Shown here piece after piece: positions 63,719 through 64,000 of a stretch of DNA of 64,000 nt. Location of the stretch: the NCBI GenBank assembly GCA_001184205.1, contig LBMP01000009.1, positions 1 to 64,000 on the forward strand, read 5' to 3'. Under the pieces are notes generated by a model. The model saw nothing but the letters and a program-made list of their open reading frames with translations. It was not told the DNA's origin and ran no database searches. Source of the stretch: Desulfocarbo indianensis (lineage in GTDB: Bacteria; Desulfobacterota; Desulfarculia; Desulfarculales; Desulfarculaceae). Each line of letters starts with the position of its first letter. The first letter of the stretch is position 1. Made by a program: the position numbers and the translations under genes.

Positions 63719-64000
63719 CTAGACCCGGCGCCGCTTGGGCGGCCGGCAGCCATTGTGGGGAATGGGGGTCACGTCGCGGATGACGGTCACGTTCAAGCCC
63801 GTGGCCGACAAGGCCCTCAGCGCCGCCTCGCGGCCGGCCCCAGGCCCGTTGACGTTCACCTCCACGCTGCGCATACCGTTGTCCATGGCCTTTTTGGCCG
63901 CGTCCTCGGCGGCGAGTTGCGAGGCAAAGGGCGTGGACTTGCGCGAGCCCTTGAAACCCTGCACTCCCGAGGAGGACCAGGACACCACGTTGCCGTTGGG
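63719..64000 (-). CDS. rpsK: 30S ribosomal protein S11 (5' end outside window)
   Basis: The C-terminal 93 residues of S11 are visible, beginning at [18 protein letters not shown]. They hold [36 protein letters not shown] and the typical end [21 protein letters not shown]11 forms the platform of the small subunit near the 3' end of 16S rRNA. It lies 20 bp before rpsD; rpsM is expected further upstream, outside the window. Confidence 0.97.
   Translation of the reverse strand, partial: PNGNVVSWSSSGVQGFKGSRKSTPFASQLAAEDAAKKAMDNGMRSVEVNVNGPGAGREAALRALSATGLNVTVIRDVTPIPHNGCRPPKRRRV

Overview
The window is a high-GC bacterial chromosome segment with very dense coding. The evidence best fits a strictly anaerobic member of the Desulfobacterota (former Deltaproteobacteria), possibly Desulfarculus-like; this is an inference from gene content and gene order, not from a marker tree. 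Pointers are the HdrA/MvhD/HdrD-type electron-transfer genes, a DsrE-type sulfur-relay protein, a RACE-type corrinoid-enzyme activator, a cyclic-di-AMP cassette placed between folP and glmM, and the rpsB-tsf-pyrH-frr-uppS-cdsA-dxr-rseP order.

Layout. 1-6.1 kb: start of dnaX (runs off the left edge), a small zinc-ribbon protein, a TPR/SPOR lipoprotein and a helical-repeat protein on the minus strand, then a plus-strand trio (small periplasmic peptide, thiamine-binding-type protein, M48 metallopeptidase lipoprotein). 6.1-10 kb: a 258-bp inverted-repeat element, then a tightly overlapped minus-strand set (RACE activator, kinase-like protein, universal stress protein) and an unknown gene with its own terminator. 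10-21.5 kb: one long minus-strand block for envelope, cofactor and signalling functions (tilS, ftsH, folP, cdaA, cdaR, glmM, coaX, ldcA, a serine hydrolase, mpl). 21.5-23.4 kb: a plus-strand MOSC / Cys-rich / NUDIX / AMMECR1 set, meeting a large multi-PAS hybrid kinase tail to tail. 26.5-41 kb: an almost unbroken minus-strand block: rpsB, tsf, pyrH, frr, uppS, cdsA, dxr, rseP, tsaB, SIMPL protein, DUF465 protein, psd, pssA, leuA, asd, rsmD, coaD. It is interrupted by two striking non-coding repeat tracts: GC-rich 48-bp repeats between rpsB and tsf, and a 14-bp minisatellite between frr and uppS.

41.3-44.7 kb: a plus-strand cassette under a clear promoter/operator: ArsR regulator, DsrE2-like protein, FadL-type outer-membrane channel and two related periplasmic thioredoxin-like proteins, plausibly a sulfur or hydrophobic-compound handling system. 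44.8-48.3 kb: GlsB/YeaQ membrane protein, ftsK and a lysophospholipid acyltransferase. 48.8-54.1 kb: a minus-strand operon encoding an MvhD-like protein, a double-length HdrA, a second MvhD-like protein and an HdrC-HdrB-type fusion, a probable flavin-based electron-bifurcating or confurcating module. 54.6-61.3 kb: ssb, an archaeal-type ATPase beside an AT-rich patch, a TetR/methyltransferase pair with matching operators, a cupin, an AraC regulator and a chemoreceptor. 61.4-64 kb: the end of the ribosomal-protein alpha operon (rpsK partial, rpsD, rpoA, rplQ), closed by a bidirectional terminator.

No tRNA, rRNA, CRISPR array, intact IS element or phage gene was recognised. The strongest candidates for something new are the ArsR-controlled DsrE2/FadL/thioredoxin cassette, the RACE-kinase-Usp operon, the Hdr operon with two MvhD subunits, the TetR-methyltransferase two-operator unit, and the repeat tracts inside otherwise conserved housekeeping operons.
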